Positions 37,141-46,615 are shown, counted from the stretch's first letter. The stretch: 64,000 nucleotides of DNA from an uncultured SAR116 cluster alpha proteobacterium (GCA_902625725.1 CACOCY010000006.1:1-64000); one strand, 5' to 3'. Translations and numbers: made by a program. The notes: generated by a model not told the origin, from the sequence alone.

Positions 37141-38067
37141 GTGTGGATGAAATTAAGACAATCAAATTCTAATCAATTAGAACAACCTGTAATGCAAATG
37201 GAATTAGACGGTCATAAGACATATCTGATTTATATTGAGACGATGGATGGCTTATATACACCTATCGGATTAGAACTCCCAGATGGTGAAGGACCTTTTC
37301 CAGTTGTGCTTTTAGCGAGTGGCAATGGTGGTGAGGGAATGAAGTGGGTTTTAGAAAACACAAAAACCAGACGTTATACAATTGATAAGCTATTGGAGCA
37401 AGGTTTTGCATGTGGGTGGATCCGTTATAGAACGGAGGTCGAGCTTGGATACAATGATGGCGGTAAACTAGTTAAAGATCGGAGACAAGGCCGGGAGATG
37501 TTTAATCGCTCGCCTTTGGAGTATGAAGATGAAATTTCTATCATAGAAGCAATTAAAGAGTATCAAGAGTTGGATGAGGAGAGGATCGGTCTTTTGGGTA
37601 TGAGCCATGGCGGTGAAATGATTTTAAAATTAACAAGTGAATATCATGGGGTGAGAGCTGCTGTTGCGAGCGAGCCTGCTGCGCACGAATTTTTAGCTCT
37701 AAACCCAGACGACTCCGTTTCAATAAATCCCGAAACACAGCTTCGGGATATTGAATCGATGCAGATGCAATCTGTGAGCAAAGTACGTAAAAGAATAAAT
37801 ATGGAGATTGCACTCGAAAGGATATGTTCAATTGAAACCCCCCTTTTTATAATGGGAAGAAATCAAGATGAACTGCAAGGTATTTTTCGAGTGAGTTATG
37901 ATTTGTTATATGAACAAAAAAAAGAAGTTATTTGGAAGAGTTATGACCACGATTTACATGGGTATGTTTATCCACTTTTAGGAAAAGACGGTAATTATAT
38001 CGTTAACGACGTTCAAGAAGAAGCAATTAACGATGTTATATCTTTCTTCAAAAAGCATTTTTCATAA
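37141..38067 (+). CDS. Alpha/beta hydrolase, dienelactone-hydrolase-like
   Basis: This 308-residue protein has the alpha/beta hydrolase fold with nucleophile S155 in G-M-S-H-G-G. An acid region (F-I-M-G-R-N-Q-D) and a late histidine (D-H-D-L-H-G-Y) complete the likely triad. The P-D-G-E-G-P-F-P-V-V-L-L-A-S-G-N-G-G segment forms the oxyanion hole. No signal peptide is visible. GTG 37141 or ATG 37147 may be the start; GGAAGG at 37131 fits the ATG better. The substrate is unknown. Confidence 0.78.
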   Translation: MWMKLRQSNSNQLEQPVMQMELDGHKTYLIYIETMDGLYTPIGLELPDGEGPFPVVLLASGNGGEGMKWVLENTKTRRYTIDKLLEQGFACGWIRYRTEVELGYNDGGKLVKDRRQGREMFNRSPLEYEDEISIIEAIKEYQELDEERIGLLGMSHGGEMILKLTSEYHGVRAAVASEPAAHEFLALNPDDSVSINPETQLRDIESMQMQSVSKVRKRINMEIALERICSIETPLFIMGRNQDELQGIFRVSYDLLYEQKKEVIWKSYDHDLHGYVYPLLGKDGNYIVNDVQEEAINDVISFFKKHFS

Positions 38068-38109
38068 TAATAAAACGAATTAAAGCTTCAAAAAATCTTA
38101 GATTTTCGT

Positions 38110-38664
38110 TCATAAGCGAAATCCTGTATTTGCATCATATGATTGCCTTGAAAGCCCAGTTAAATCTTCTCCCGTTAGTCGTATCCAACTTGCTGGACCG
38201 TTCGGGTGGGAGGCGCTGTGGACTGAGCCAGGGGGAAAATATATGCCTGTTCCTGGCTCCATATTAATGGTTTGCTCTAATACAATTTTCGTTGCGGTGT
38301 TTGCTGGTTTAATTCCTTTTTCATTCTCGTATATATTCATTTGTGTAATACCACTGACTTGAAAGTATAGGGCCCAAGACCTTCCATGGTCGTGCGGTTT
38401 TCCGAAATCTGAGACTGAAGTTGCGTGGTACAATATTTGTAACCTGTCTTTGTCTTCTCCCCAGATACACACGTTTCCGTCCGAAACAAGCTGTGACAGT
38501 TTTAATTTGACATTTGGCAAGTCTATTAAGCCGTTGAGTAGTGTATTAGCAATATTCTCAAAATTATTACCCGGCATGTTGTTTTGGATTTCGCTGGATA
38601 AGGCATACGCGAGTGCGGAAATTGAAGGAGATAAATCCTCATCTAATGGAATTACATGCGTCAT
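38110..38664 (-). CDS. Cysteine-dioxygenase-like cupin protein
   Basis: This 184-residue protein resembles the thiol-dioxygenase/cupin superfamily. A probable three-histidine iron site is H91, H93 (P-H-D-H-G-R-S-W) and H149 (P-P-G-S-V-H-S). Cysteine dioxygenase and mercaptopropionate dioxygenase share this arrangement. 3-Mercaptopropionate is a DMSP breakdown product, so such an activity would suit the DmdA-like gene, but nothing here proves the substrate. It is convergent with the preceding hydrolase and has a long upstream spacer. Confidence 0.65.
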   Translation of the reverse strand: MTHVIPLDEDLSPSISALAYALSSEIQNNMPGNNFENIANTLLNGLIDLPNVKLKLSQLVSDGNVCIWGEDKDRLQILYHATSVSDFGKPHDHGRSWALYFQVSGITQMNIYENEKGIKPANTATKIVLEQTINMEPGTGIYFPPGSVHSASHPNGPASWIRLTGEDLTGLSRQSYDANTGFRL

Positions 38665-39145
38665 AACAATTAACTCTTTCTTCTTAAAAGCTTCTTAAAG
38701 ACGTCATTTTATAACATTTTTGATAATTCAACTACTAATTATATTTTTAACTTCATTCTATTTTCCCCTGCAAAAATGGTGAGAATTTTTGATAATTTCT
38801 ATATAGCTGTACCTGGATTTGCTTCAGAGAATGCTTCAGTAAGGTAGACGTCTCTTTTGGCTTATAAAACAGCTTATCTAATGTAATTGTATCTTTTTAA
38901 TTCTCCACAAGTTTTAGCTTCATGTTATAATAATTTTTCAAATTAACTGAGTGCTATAATTTATTACACAGAATTAACAAAGTCTATGAACTATGCCATA
39001 ACAGATTAATACTTTGATGTTTATTAATGATTCAAACTAGCACCAATCAAAGAGAATTGTGTATTTAAATACGTATTATAAACAGTGCATTTGCACTGGC
39101 ACAAATGTTTTAATCTGAATAGATAATTAAAGTGAAAATTACTGA
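38665..39145. other. Intergenic region between divergent cupin and iolC genes
   Basis: These 481 AT-rich bases contain no frame or RNA gene that I can support. An imperfect palindrome with arms CATTTG and CAAATG spans 39088-39107, about 40 bases before iolC, and could be an operator. No strong sigma-70 promoter stands out. Confidence 0.45.
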
Positions 39146-41080
39146 ATGGTTCAAAAAATGGATGAAAAACTTGATATAATTACAATAGGACGAAGTTCGG
39201 TAGACCTCTACGGCACTCAAATTGGTGGCAGATTAGAGGACATGCGCTCTTTTAATAAATATATTGGGGGTTCTCCTACCAATATTGCATGTGGAGTAGC
39301 AAGATTGGGTTTAAAATCTGGCATTATCACTGCTGTTGGGGACGAACATATGGGCCGATTTATTAAGGAGCAACTGCAGAAAGAGGGTGTTTCAATTGAA
39401 GGGGTAAAAACTGACCCTGAAAGGCTCACAGCACTAGTTGTCCTTGGTATCCGCGACAAAGAACATTTTCCTCTTATTTTTTATCGAGAGAATTGTGCAG
39501 ATATGGGACTTACAATAGAAGATATTGATCAAAAATTTATTCTATCTGCCAAATGTATCTGCGCTACTGGGACCCATCTCAGTCACACTGATGTGGAGGC
39601 GGCTACTCTTATGGCTGTAAATATAGCTAAAGAAAATAATATTAAAACAGCATTAGATATAGACTATAGACCTAATTTATGGGGAGTAGCTGGACATGGT
39701 GATGGAGAGAGCAGATTTGTTGAGAGTAAATATGTAACAAAGAAATTACAATCTACGCTAAGTTTATTTGACCTGATAGTTGGTACAGAGGAAGAATTTC
39801 ACATTGCCGGAGGCACACAAAATACAATAGACGCATTACGCAATGTAAGAAAAATTAGTAATGCTACCCTTATTTGCAAGCGAGGACCGATGGGCGCAGT
39901 AGCATTTGAGGCAGAAATCCCAGATAGTCTTGGAGACGGTAAAACGGGGCCGGCTTTCAAGATAGATATATTTAATGTTTTAGGGGCAGGTGATGGGTTT
40001 ATGTCGGGGTTGCTCAGAGGTTGGCTTGCGGGCAAAGATTGGTCTGTTGCTCTAACTTATGCCAATGCTTGCGGCGCTCTTGCGGTAAGTCGGCATGGAT
40101 GTACTCCAGCATACCCTAGTTGGCAAGAACTCCAGTTTTTCTTGCAAAGAGGCATTGTTCAACCAGATTTGAGAAATGACAATGAATTAGAGAGAATTCA
40201 CTGGGCCACAAATCGACATTCCAAGCCAAAGAGCCGCAAAGATACTCTTAAAATATTTGCTTTTGACCATCGAAGTCAAATGCAAGCGATAAGAGGTGCC
40301 ACAACATCAAAAATAGCTCACTTTAAGCAACTTTGTTTACAGGCAGCAATACAAGTCGCCGATGATAGGGATGGCTTTGGCATATTATGCGACGAACGGC
40401 TCGGCAGAGATGCACTTTATGAAGCATCTGACCATAATTTTTGGATTGGAAGGCCAGCTGAGCAGCCGGGCTCTAGGCCTCTACGTTTTGAGAAACAGAT
40501 AGGTATAGATTGTGGAGGGCTCTCTGAATGGCCTAAAAACCATGTTGTTAAATGTTTATGTTTTGCCCACCCAAATGATAAAGAGGAGGTTTGGCTAGAG
40601 CAAATAGAACAGGTGAACCGTCTTTTCATTGCTAGTAAGCGAAATAACCTTGAGTTTTTGCTAGAAATCATTGCCTCGAAAGTCAATGATATTGATGACC
40701 ATTCAATAGCTGAAGTGCTTCAAAAATTTTATTCATCACAAATATACCCAGACTGGTGGAAGCTTGAACCCGCAAGAAATAATGAAACCTGGAACAATAT
40801 CAATGAAGTTATTCAGAGAAACGACCCACTTGTTCGAGGTATATTAATTTTAGGTTTGAAAACAAGCCAAAATGACCTCGCTGAATCTTTTAAAGCTGCC
40901 GCTAAACAGCCCTTTGTGAAGGGTTTTGCAGTGGGCAGAACTATTTTTGCAAACACAGCCGAGGCTTGGATGAATTCTACTTTGGACGATAGCCAGGCAA
41001 TTATGCAGATGGCAGAAAAGTACAAATCCTTATGTGAGGTGTGGGATGCGGCAACTGCGCAAGACACACCCTTGTCATAG
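39146..41080 (+). CDS. iolC: Bifunctional 5-dehydro-2-deoxygluconokinase / phosphogluconate aldolase (IolC with DUF2090)
   Basis: This 644-residue protein covers two steps of myo-inositol breakdown: phosphorylation of 5-dehydro-2-deoxygluconate and aldol cleavage of the product. Residues 1 to about 335 are a PfkB-family kinase, with G-G-S-P-T-N-I-A near the N-terminus and the ATP/anion-hole motif G-A-G-D-G-F-M-S-G. From about 370 comes the DUF2090 aldolase-type barrel (I-F-A-F-D-H-R-S-Q-M). The fusion is known in proteobacteria. No other iol gene lies nearby, so it may be scattered from the rest of the pathway or act on another keto-sugar acid. ATG 39146 and 39158 are both possible starts. 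Confidence 0.85.
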   Translation: MVQKMDEKLDIITIGRSSVDLYGTQIGGRLEDMRSFNKYIGGSPTNIACGVARLGLKSGIITAVGDEHMGRFIKEQLQKEGVSIEGVKTDPERLTALVVLGIRDKEHFPLIFYRENCADMGLTIEDIDQKFILSAKCICATGTHLSHTDVEAATLMAVNIAKENNIKTALDIDYRPNLWGVAGHGDGESRFVESKYVTKKLQSTLSLFDLIVGTEEEFHIAGGTQNTIDALRNVRKISNATLICKRGPMGAVAFEAEIPDSLGDGKTGPAFKIDIFNVLGAGDGFMSGLLRGWLAGKDWSVALTYANACGALAVSRHGCTPAYPSWQELQFFLQRGIVQPDLRNDNELERIHWATNRHSKPKSRKDTLKIFAFDHRSQMQAIRGATTSKIAHFKQLCLQAAIQVADDRDGFGILCDERLGRDALYEASDHNFWIGRPAEQPGSRPLRFEKQIGIDCGGLSEWPKNHVVKCLCFAHPNDKEEVWLEQIEQVNRLFIASKRNNLEFLLEIIASKVNDIDDHSIAEVLQKFYSSQIYPDWWKLEPARNNETWNNINEVIQRNDPLVRGILILGLKTSQNDLAESFKAAAKQPFVKGFAVGRTIFANTAEAWMNSTLDDSQAIMQMAEKYKSLCEVWDAATAQDTPLS

Positions 41081-41211
41081 AAATACCAAAGTATGTTTTT
41101 TGTATTATTAAAAATTTGTAATTCACCACTTTATTAGCTGGTTAGAATGTGGTGAGCTTATAAAAAGAATAAGTAACAAAATTTAAAAATATCAATTAAA
41201 GGAGATGGTTC

Positions 41212-42105
41212 GTGAATCCAATTCATCCTAATCAAAGACTGCCTTACTCAGCAATTAATGACAGAGCACCATTAACGATGCCCAACAATGCGAGGGTAGT
41301 AATCTGGCCAATATTAGCGCTGGAGGTTTGGGATATATCTAGACCGATGGCACGGATGATAATTACTCCTCCACAAGGTGCTCCTATGTTGCCCGATTTT
41401 CCTAATTGGAGCTGGCATGAATACGGTATGCGTGTTGGCTTTTGGCGTATAAAAACAATGTTGGACGAGCTGGGAATTAGGCCAACAGTTACGCTAAATG
41501 CAAGAACCTGTTTAGAATATCCACAGGTTGCTGAGGCTTGTTTGAAAGCTGATTGGGAGTTTAATGCGCATGCTTACGAGCAGATACCTATGCATAAGCT
41601 TGATGATGAAAGTGCCAGCATAGAGAAGACGATGGAGATAATCCAAAAATTCTCGGGTAAAAAGCCACGTGGGTGGTTTGGGCCGGGCCTCACACAGACT
41701 TATGATACAATGGATTATCTTGCTGAAAACAATGTAGAGTATATAGGAGACTGGGTGCTAGATGATGAACCAGTTTGGGTAAAAACGAAGACCAACCCAA
41801 TCGTAGCTTTGCCATATAACTATGAATTACATGACATTGTGATGATGGCAATTCAGCATCATGAGTCTCATACCTATCGTGACAGAACACTCGATTATTT
41901 TGACACTTTATATTCAGAAAGTGAGGATAGACCAAAAATTATTGCCGTAGCCATGCATCCCTACCTTTCAGGCTCTCCTCATCGAATTCGCTACGTTAGA
42001 GAAGCGTTTGAGAAGATGTTAGAAAAGCCAGGTGTTATTTGCTGGGATGGTGAACAGATACTTGACTGGTATATAACACAAAGCGAGAGACCATCTTCCA
42101 TTTAG
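41212..42105 (+). CDS. Polysaccharide-deacetylase-family protein, allantoinase (PuuE)-like
   Basis: This 297-residue protein belongs to the NodB-fold deacetylases, in the branch of cytosolic, allantoinase-like (PuuE) enzymes that hydrolyse cyclic or linear amides rather than sugars. Visible are the T-V-T-L-N-A-R strand, F-N-A-H-A-Y-E-Q with a putative metal histidine, R-G-W-F-G-P-G and the late A-M-H-P-Y-L-S-G-S-P-H-R. There is no signal peptide. It starts with GTG behind GGAG. It is followed by an amidase and a gamma-glutamyltransferase-family gene on the same strand, supporting amide catabolism. Confidence 0.78.
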   Translation: MNPIHPNQRLPYSAINDRAPLTMPNNARVVIWPILALEVWDISRPMARMIITPPQGAPMLPDFPNWSWHEYGMRVGFWRIKTMLDELGIRPTVTLNARTCLEYPQVAEACLKADWEFNAHAYEQIPMHKLDDESASIEKTMEIIQKFSGKKPRGWFGPGLTQTYDTMDYLAENNVEYIGDWVLDDEPVWVKTKTNPIVALPYNYELHDIVMMAIQHHESHTYRDRTLDYFDTLYSESEDRPKIIAVAMHPYLSGSPHRIRYVREAFEKMLEKPGVICWDGEQILDWYITQSERPSSI

Positions 42106-42186
42106 GATTTATATTCGATTACAAGATTTCTATACTTCAGATAAATCAAATAAGAAAACACCTCTCAAATAGCAAAGAGCATAATA

Positions 42187-43389
42187 ATGTATGACAAAGA
42201 CAAAGTGGGAGCTAACGTTCCTCATGATTTACTCTCTTTTATAAAGGGAGCAGGTGAGGGTCCATTAAAGGGGCTCACATTTATGGTAAAAGATTTATTC
42301 CAAGTTAAGGGTCATAAAACAGGAAATGGAAGTCCTGATTTCCTAAAATATAACGAAGAGTCCAAAAAAACAGCACCTCTTATTCAATCGTTATTAGATA
42401 ATGGTGCTACCCTAACTGGCATGACAATTTGCGACGAATTTTTTTACAGCCTCACTGGTATCAACGCCCATTACGGTTCACCACTTAACGTCAGGGCAAA
42501 AGGAAGAATGGCAGGCGGCTCCTCATCTGGTTCCGCAGCGAGCGTAGCAGCTTCCTTGTGTGATTTTTCCATTGGAAGTGATACAGGTGGTTCTGTTAGA
42601 GTGCCTGCTGCTTTTTGTGGATTATTTGGCATACGTCCTACTCATGCTGAAATTGACTTGACAGGTGCCACAGCGATGGCACCTTCATTTGATACACCCG
42701 GATGGTTCACAAGAGATGCAAACTTACTAAAAAAAATTGGAGATATCCTTCTGCCAAAACAGAAACAGGATATATCTAAATTGAAACTTCATATTGCTAC
42801 AGATACTTTCGACCAAGCTATGGATGATGTGCGTGCTAATTTGATTTCCGTATGCGATTTGCTAAAAAAGGGAATGCCTTTAGGGGACTCAATTCGAATA
42901 AATAATGATGATTATTTTAACTGGCGTGAAGCATTTAGAATTATTCAAGCATATGAAATAAAAAAAACCACACTAAAATGGGTGAAGGCTTATCAGCCAG
43001 ATTTGGGACCAGGCATCAAAGAGCGATTTCAAATGGCTGATAAAGTTAGTGATAAAGAATTTCAAAACGCTAATAAAATTCGGCAATCTGTTCGTCATAG
43101 GATGGAGCAGATATTGGACGAAAACGCTATTCTCCTAATGCCTACTGCTCCAGTAATTGCTCCGTTGATTTCAACAAAAGCAAATGAGCTTGAGACTTTT
43201 AGACAAAACACTATGGCTTTGACTTGTATTTCTGGATTAACAGGGATGCCGCAAATTACACTGCCAGTAGCAGAAGTCTCGGAATGCCCGATTGGATTGT
43301 CAATTCTTGGAAAAAAACATTCTGATAAACAGCTTTTAGAATTAACATGTATGATATCTAAGAGTTTAAATTTAATGAGTCATTCTTGA
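42187..43389 (+). CDS. Amidase (amidase-signature family)
   Basis: This 400-residue hydrolase has the canonical triad: K35 in M-V-K-D-L, S112 in A-G-G-S-S-S-G-S and S136 in S-D-T-G-G-S-V-R. It resembles compact bacterial amidases that cleave small aliphatic or aromatic amides. Unlike the 771-residue amidase at 27.8-30.1 kb, its motifs are standard. It is cytosolic and lies 81 bases after the PuuE-like gene and 36 bases before the gamma-glutamyltransferase-family gene, so the three probably share a transcript. Confidence 0.87.
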   Translation: MYDKDKVGANVPHDLLSFIKGAGEGPLKGLTFMVKDLFQVKGHKTGNGSPDFLKYNEESKKTAPLIQSLLDNGATLTGMTICDEFFYSLTGINAHYGSPLNVRAKGRMAGGSSSGSAASVAASLCDFSIGSDTGGSVRVPAAFCGLFGIRPTHAEIDLTGATAMAPSFDTPGWFTRDANLLKKIGDILLPKQKQDISKLKLHIATDTFDQAMDDVRANLISVCDLLKKGMPLGDSIRINNDDYFNWREAFRIIQAYEIKKTTLKWVKAYQPDLGPGIKERFQMADKVSDKEFQNANKIRQSVRHRMEQILDENAILLMPTAPVIAPLISTKANELETFRQNTMALTCISGLTGMPQITLPVAEVSECPIGLSILGKKHSDKQLLELTCMISKSLNLMSHS

Positions 43390-43425
43390 CACTTAAACTT
43401 TGAACAAATTTGAAGGGATGGATTA

Positions 43426-45021
43426 ATGCGGGATTTTCAGAAACCTGGACGCTCTCCAGTATATGCCTCTAAGGCGATGGTTAGTACTTCCCATCCTCTA
43501 TCATCTGCGGCAGCGCTTGATGTTTTAAGAAAAGGCGGTAATGCAGTGGATGCTGCGTTGGCAGCAGTTTCAGTTCAGTGTGTTGTAGAACCAGCCTCTA
43601 CGAGTGTGGGTGGAGACTGTTTTTGTTTGTATGCACCGGTAGGTAGCAAGCAACCAATTGCAATCAACGGTTCAGGAAGAGCTCCAAAAAGATTAACTGC
43701 AGATTGGTTAATAGCCAATGGCTTTGATGCTATCCCCCAAAACTCGCCACATTCAGTGACTGTGCCAACTGCAGTTGATGCTTGGGTTACTTTAAATAAT
43801 GATTATGGGAAAAAGCCCCTGGGAGATATCCTGGAATATGCTATCGAATATGCTAATAATGGATATCCTGTAGGTCAGCGCGTTGCCTTTGATTTTGCAA
43901 ATACAATTGATTTAATACGGCAAGACAAAGATTTGTCAGAACTATTCTTGTCTGACGGAAAAACATTGCCTGTTGGGTTCAACCATAAACAAACCAACCT
44001 CGCCAAAACATTAGAAGAGATCGCTAAAAAAGGGAGAGATGGGTTTTTTTCTGGTTGGGTTGCAGATGATATAATTGAAAAGTTAGCTTCGCTTGGAGGG
44101 TTTCATCAAAAAGATGATTTTGATGAAGCAACTGCAAATTATGTGCAGCCAATTAGTTCAGAATTTAGAGGGCATAAAATTTGGCAATGTCCGCCAAATG
44201 GTCAAGGCGTAATAGCTTTATTATTGTTAAATATGGTCTCACAAATAGACTGTTATGGAGATGACCCAATTAATTTGAAACGTATTCACTTTGAGATTGA
44301 GGCGGGAAAACTTGCCTATCGAGATAGATCGGCTGTCTTAGCAGACCCAGAATTCTCCTCTGTACCTGTGGAGCAACTCTTATCTCAGGAATATGCTGAG
44401 GAGCTACTAAGCCAAATAAGAGAGGACAGGTCTATCTCTTCTTTGCCAAAATCCACACTGCCTGCGCACTCTAATACAGTTTATATTTCGGTCATTGACG
44501 AAGAACGTAACGCTTGCTCTTTAATAAACACAATATATAACTCGTTTGGTTCTGGTCTTTTTGCTCCTAAGTCAGGTGTTCTGTTGCATAATAGGGGAAT
44601 GGGATTCGTTTTAGAAAAGAACCACCCAAATTGCCTTGAGCCTGGAAAACGCCCTCTACATACCATTATACCAGGTCTTGTAACTAAAGAAGACAAACTT
44701 ATCATGTCCTATGGAGTGATGGGAGGTGAATACCAAGCATTTGGGCACATGCAGTTTTTATCTCGTTTTTTTGACTATGGTCTTGATATTCAAACAGCAC
44801 AAGACAAGCCACGCTTCTTTCCGGACCCTTTTTCAGAGTTCATTGACTTAGAGACAACCATTCCGCAAAAAATTCAAGATGACTTGGTCAGGATTGGCCA
44901 TAAGGTAAGAAAAGCAATAATACCAATTGGGGGCTCGCAAGCGATTCATTTAGATAAGGTCACAAACGTTTTAAATGCGGGTTCCGATCCTAGAAAAGAT
45001 GGGATGGCAATTGGTTTTTAA
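43426..45021 (+). CDS. Gamma-glutamyltransferase-family protein (Ntn hydrolase)
   Basis: This 531-residue protein belongs to the gamma-glutamyltranspeptidase family, made as a precursor that cuts itself before a catalytic threonine. Here T351 (S-N-T-V-Y-I-S-V-I-D) fits that residue; in classical enzymes the next two are T-H, here V-Y. The substrate-binding S-x-G-G-D stretch occurs at about 60-64 (S-V-G-G-D). No signal peptide is visible, unlike periplasmic enterobacterial Ggt. A cytosolic amide hydrolase or cephalosporin-acylase-like role is possible. It ends four bases from the convergent cupin gene. Confidence 0.82.
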   Translation: MRDFQKPGRSPVYASKAMVSTSHPLSSAAALDVLRKGGNAVDAALAAVSVQCVVEPASTSVGGDCFCLYAPVGSKQPIAINGSGRAPKRLTADWLIANGFDAIPQNSPHSVTVPTAVDAWVTLNNDYGKKPLGDILEYAIEYANNGYPVGQRVAFDFANTIDLIRQDKDLSELFLSDGKTLPVGFNHKQTNLAKTLEEIAKKGRDGFFSGWVADDIIEKLASLGGFHQKDDFDEATANYVQPISSEFRGHKIWQCPPNGQGVIALLLLNMVSQIDCYGDDPINLKRIHFEIEAGKLAYRDRSAVLADPEFSSVPVEQLLSQEYAEELLSQIREDRSISSLPKSTLPAHSNTVYISVIDEERNACSLINTIYNSFGSGLFAPKSGVLLHNRGMGFVLEKNHPNCLEPGKRPLHTIIPGLVTKEDKLIMSYGVMGGEYQAFGHMQFLSRFFDYGLDIQTAQDKPRFFPDPFSEFIDLETTIPQKIQDDLVRIGHKVRKAIIPIGGSQAIHLDKVTNVLNAGSDPRKDGMAIGF

Positions 45022-45025
45022 GCGT

Positions 45026-45607
45026 TTATTCCTTATTTACTCCTGCATTAAATTTAAATCCTACCAGTTTAAATTTATCAACAAGGCGAGGTTCAACTGA
45101 ATTAATCTTATCGGCTGCGGCTGGGGTGAAGGCTATGTCATTCATATCATGCACTCCACCAGAGATAATTACCTGCAGTAAACCATCGGTTTTGCCTGAA
45201 TTCTTGAAAGAACGACAAACGCCTGGTGGAACAGATATGGTGTCAAACTTTTCTAAAATTATAGTATCTGAGCCATCATCGTTCCAGCTAACTTCAAATT
45301 GTCCTTCTAATACGGTGAATGTTTCATATGTGTTTATGTGGTTATGTAAACCAGGTCCTTGTCCTGGGGGGCACTTCGCATGGGTCATTGTGATTCCACC
45401 AGCTCCGATTATGGGAGCTCCAGAATTAATGGGTGTATTACCTTCCCTTGGGTCGAGGCCAATTACAGATAGAAGCTCTCTTGCATATACAACGTCTCTT
45501 CCCTCAAGGGGTATATTTGCATCTTGTTGAATTGAGAGTGGCTTAAGTTTTCTGAATTTTGAGATCCTTTTATCCATCTCTTCAACTGATATATGTTTTG
45601 TTTTCAT
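45026..45607 (-). CDS. Cupin-domain protein
   Basis: This 193-residue cupin has motif 1 with H88, H90 and E95 (L-H-N-H-I-N-T-Y-E), but the second motif reads P-P-G-V-C-R-S-F-K-N, where the usual metal histidine is replaced by C or R. A metal may still bind through fewer ligands, or the protein may be a sensor. It is convergent with the gamma-glutamyltransferase-family gene and divergent from the FAH-family gene. Confidence 0.75.
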   Translation of the reverse strand: MKTKHISVEEMDKRISKFRKLKPLSIQQDANIPLEGRDVVYARELLSVIGLDPREGNTPINSGAPIIGAGGITMTHAKCPPGQGPGLHNHINTYETFTVLEGQFEVSWNDDGSDTIILEKFDTISVPPGVCRSFKNSGKTDGLLQVIISGGVHDMNDIAFTPAAADKINSVEPRLVDKFKLVGFKFNAGVNKE

Positions 45608-45690
45608 AACTCTCTCACTTTATTTTTTGTCAACATTCTGATTTTATATACATTTCTTTAGCATCACAAGTTTTCTAAATTGATTCTATT

Positions 45691-45719
45691 TTGACAATAA
45701 AAAGAAAATAATCTTTGAT
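45691..45719 (+). promoter_or_regulatory. Candidate sigma-70 promoter of the FAH-family gene
   Basis: TTGACA at 45691-45696 matches the -35 consensus perfectly and is followed after 17 bases by TTTGAT (45714-45719), four of six -10 positions. The predicted transcript would start near 45726, about 47 bases before the ATG at 45773. Confidence 0.45.
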
Positions 45720-45772
45720 TAACTGTGATTTTGGTTTTTAAACAGACCAAATGAAATAAACGGAGACAAAAT

Positions 45773-46615
45773 ATGAAGTTGGTCAGGTTTGGTTCAAACG
45801 GAAATGAAAGGCCAGGATTAATAGACAAGAGCGGCCAATTGTTCGATCTATCGGCTTATGTAAAGGACATATCTGGGGAAATATTATCAGAGGATAAACT
45901 TAAAGAAATTTCAAAAATTAATACTGACATTTTGCCTAAAATTGATAATTCGGTGCGTATTGGTCCATGTTTAAATAATGTTGGTAAGTTTATTTGTATT
46001 GGGCTTAATTATGCCGATCATGCTAAAGAGGCTGGAATGGAGGTTCCACCTGAGCCTGTAATATTTATGAAAGCTACGAGTGCCATTTGTGGTCCTACTG
46101 ACCCAATATTGCTACCCAAGGGTAGTGTTAAAACAGATTGGGAGGTGGAGTTAGCCGTTGTTATTGGCAAGAAAGCAAAATATGTCGACTTAGACGATGC
46201 AATGTCATATGTCGCAGGATATGCCGCTAGTAATGATATATCTGAACGAACATATCAGTTAGAGGGAACGGGACAATGGACAAAAGGTAAATCATGTGAC
46301 AGTTTTGGCCCTCTTGGTCCTTGGTTTGTTACTAAAGATGAAATACCAGATCCACAGAATCTCGCTATGTGGTTAAGTGTAAATGGCCAAAAAATGCAAG
46401 ATGGTTCAACAAAAACTATGGTTTACGGTGTTGCCTTTCTTGTCCACTATATCAGTCAATTTATGAGTCTAATGCCTGGGGATGTGATTTCTACAGGTAC
46501 ACCGCCAGGGGTGGGTCTGGGAATGAAGCCGCCTGTTTATTTGAGAGCTGGAGATATTGTCACGTTGGGAGTTCAAGGTTTAGGTGAACAATGCCAGAGA
46601 GTCATTGGCGAATAA
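45773..46615 (+). CDS. Fumarylacetoacetate hydrolase family protein
   Basis: This 280-residue protein has the FAH fold: I-C-I-G-L-N-Y-A-D-H (about 79-88) and a metal-binding D-W-E-V-E-L (122-127). K-G-K-S-C-D-S-F-G-P-L-G-P-W and G-D-V-I-S-T-G-T-P-P-G-V-G-L-G follow. Members are carbon-carbon hydrolases, oxaloacetate decarboxylases or ureidoglycolate-lyase-like enzymes in aromatic or ureide catabolism; this form is often annotated as 2-keto-4-pentenoate hydratase/isomerase-like. GGAG precedes the ATG. The specific reaction cannot be assigned. Confidence 0.83.
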   Translation: MKLVRFGSNGNERPGLIDKSGQLFDLSAYVKDISGEILSEDKLKEISKINTDILPKIDNSVRIGPCLNNVGKFICIGLNYADHAKEAGMEVPPEPVIFMKATSAICGPTDPILLPKGSVKTDWEVELAVVIGKKAKYVDLDDAMSYVAGYAASNDISERTYQLEGTGQWTKGKSCDSFGPLGPWFVTKDEIPDPQNLAMWLSVNGQKMQDGSTKTMVYGVAFLVHYISQFMSLMPGDVISTGTPPGVGLGMKPPVYLRAGDIVTLGVQGLGEQCQRVIGE

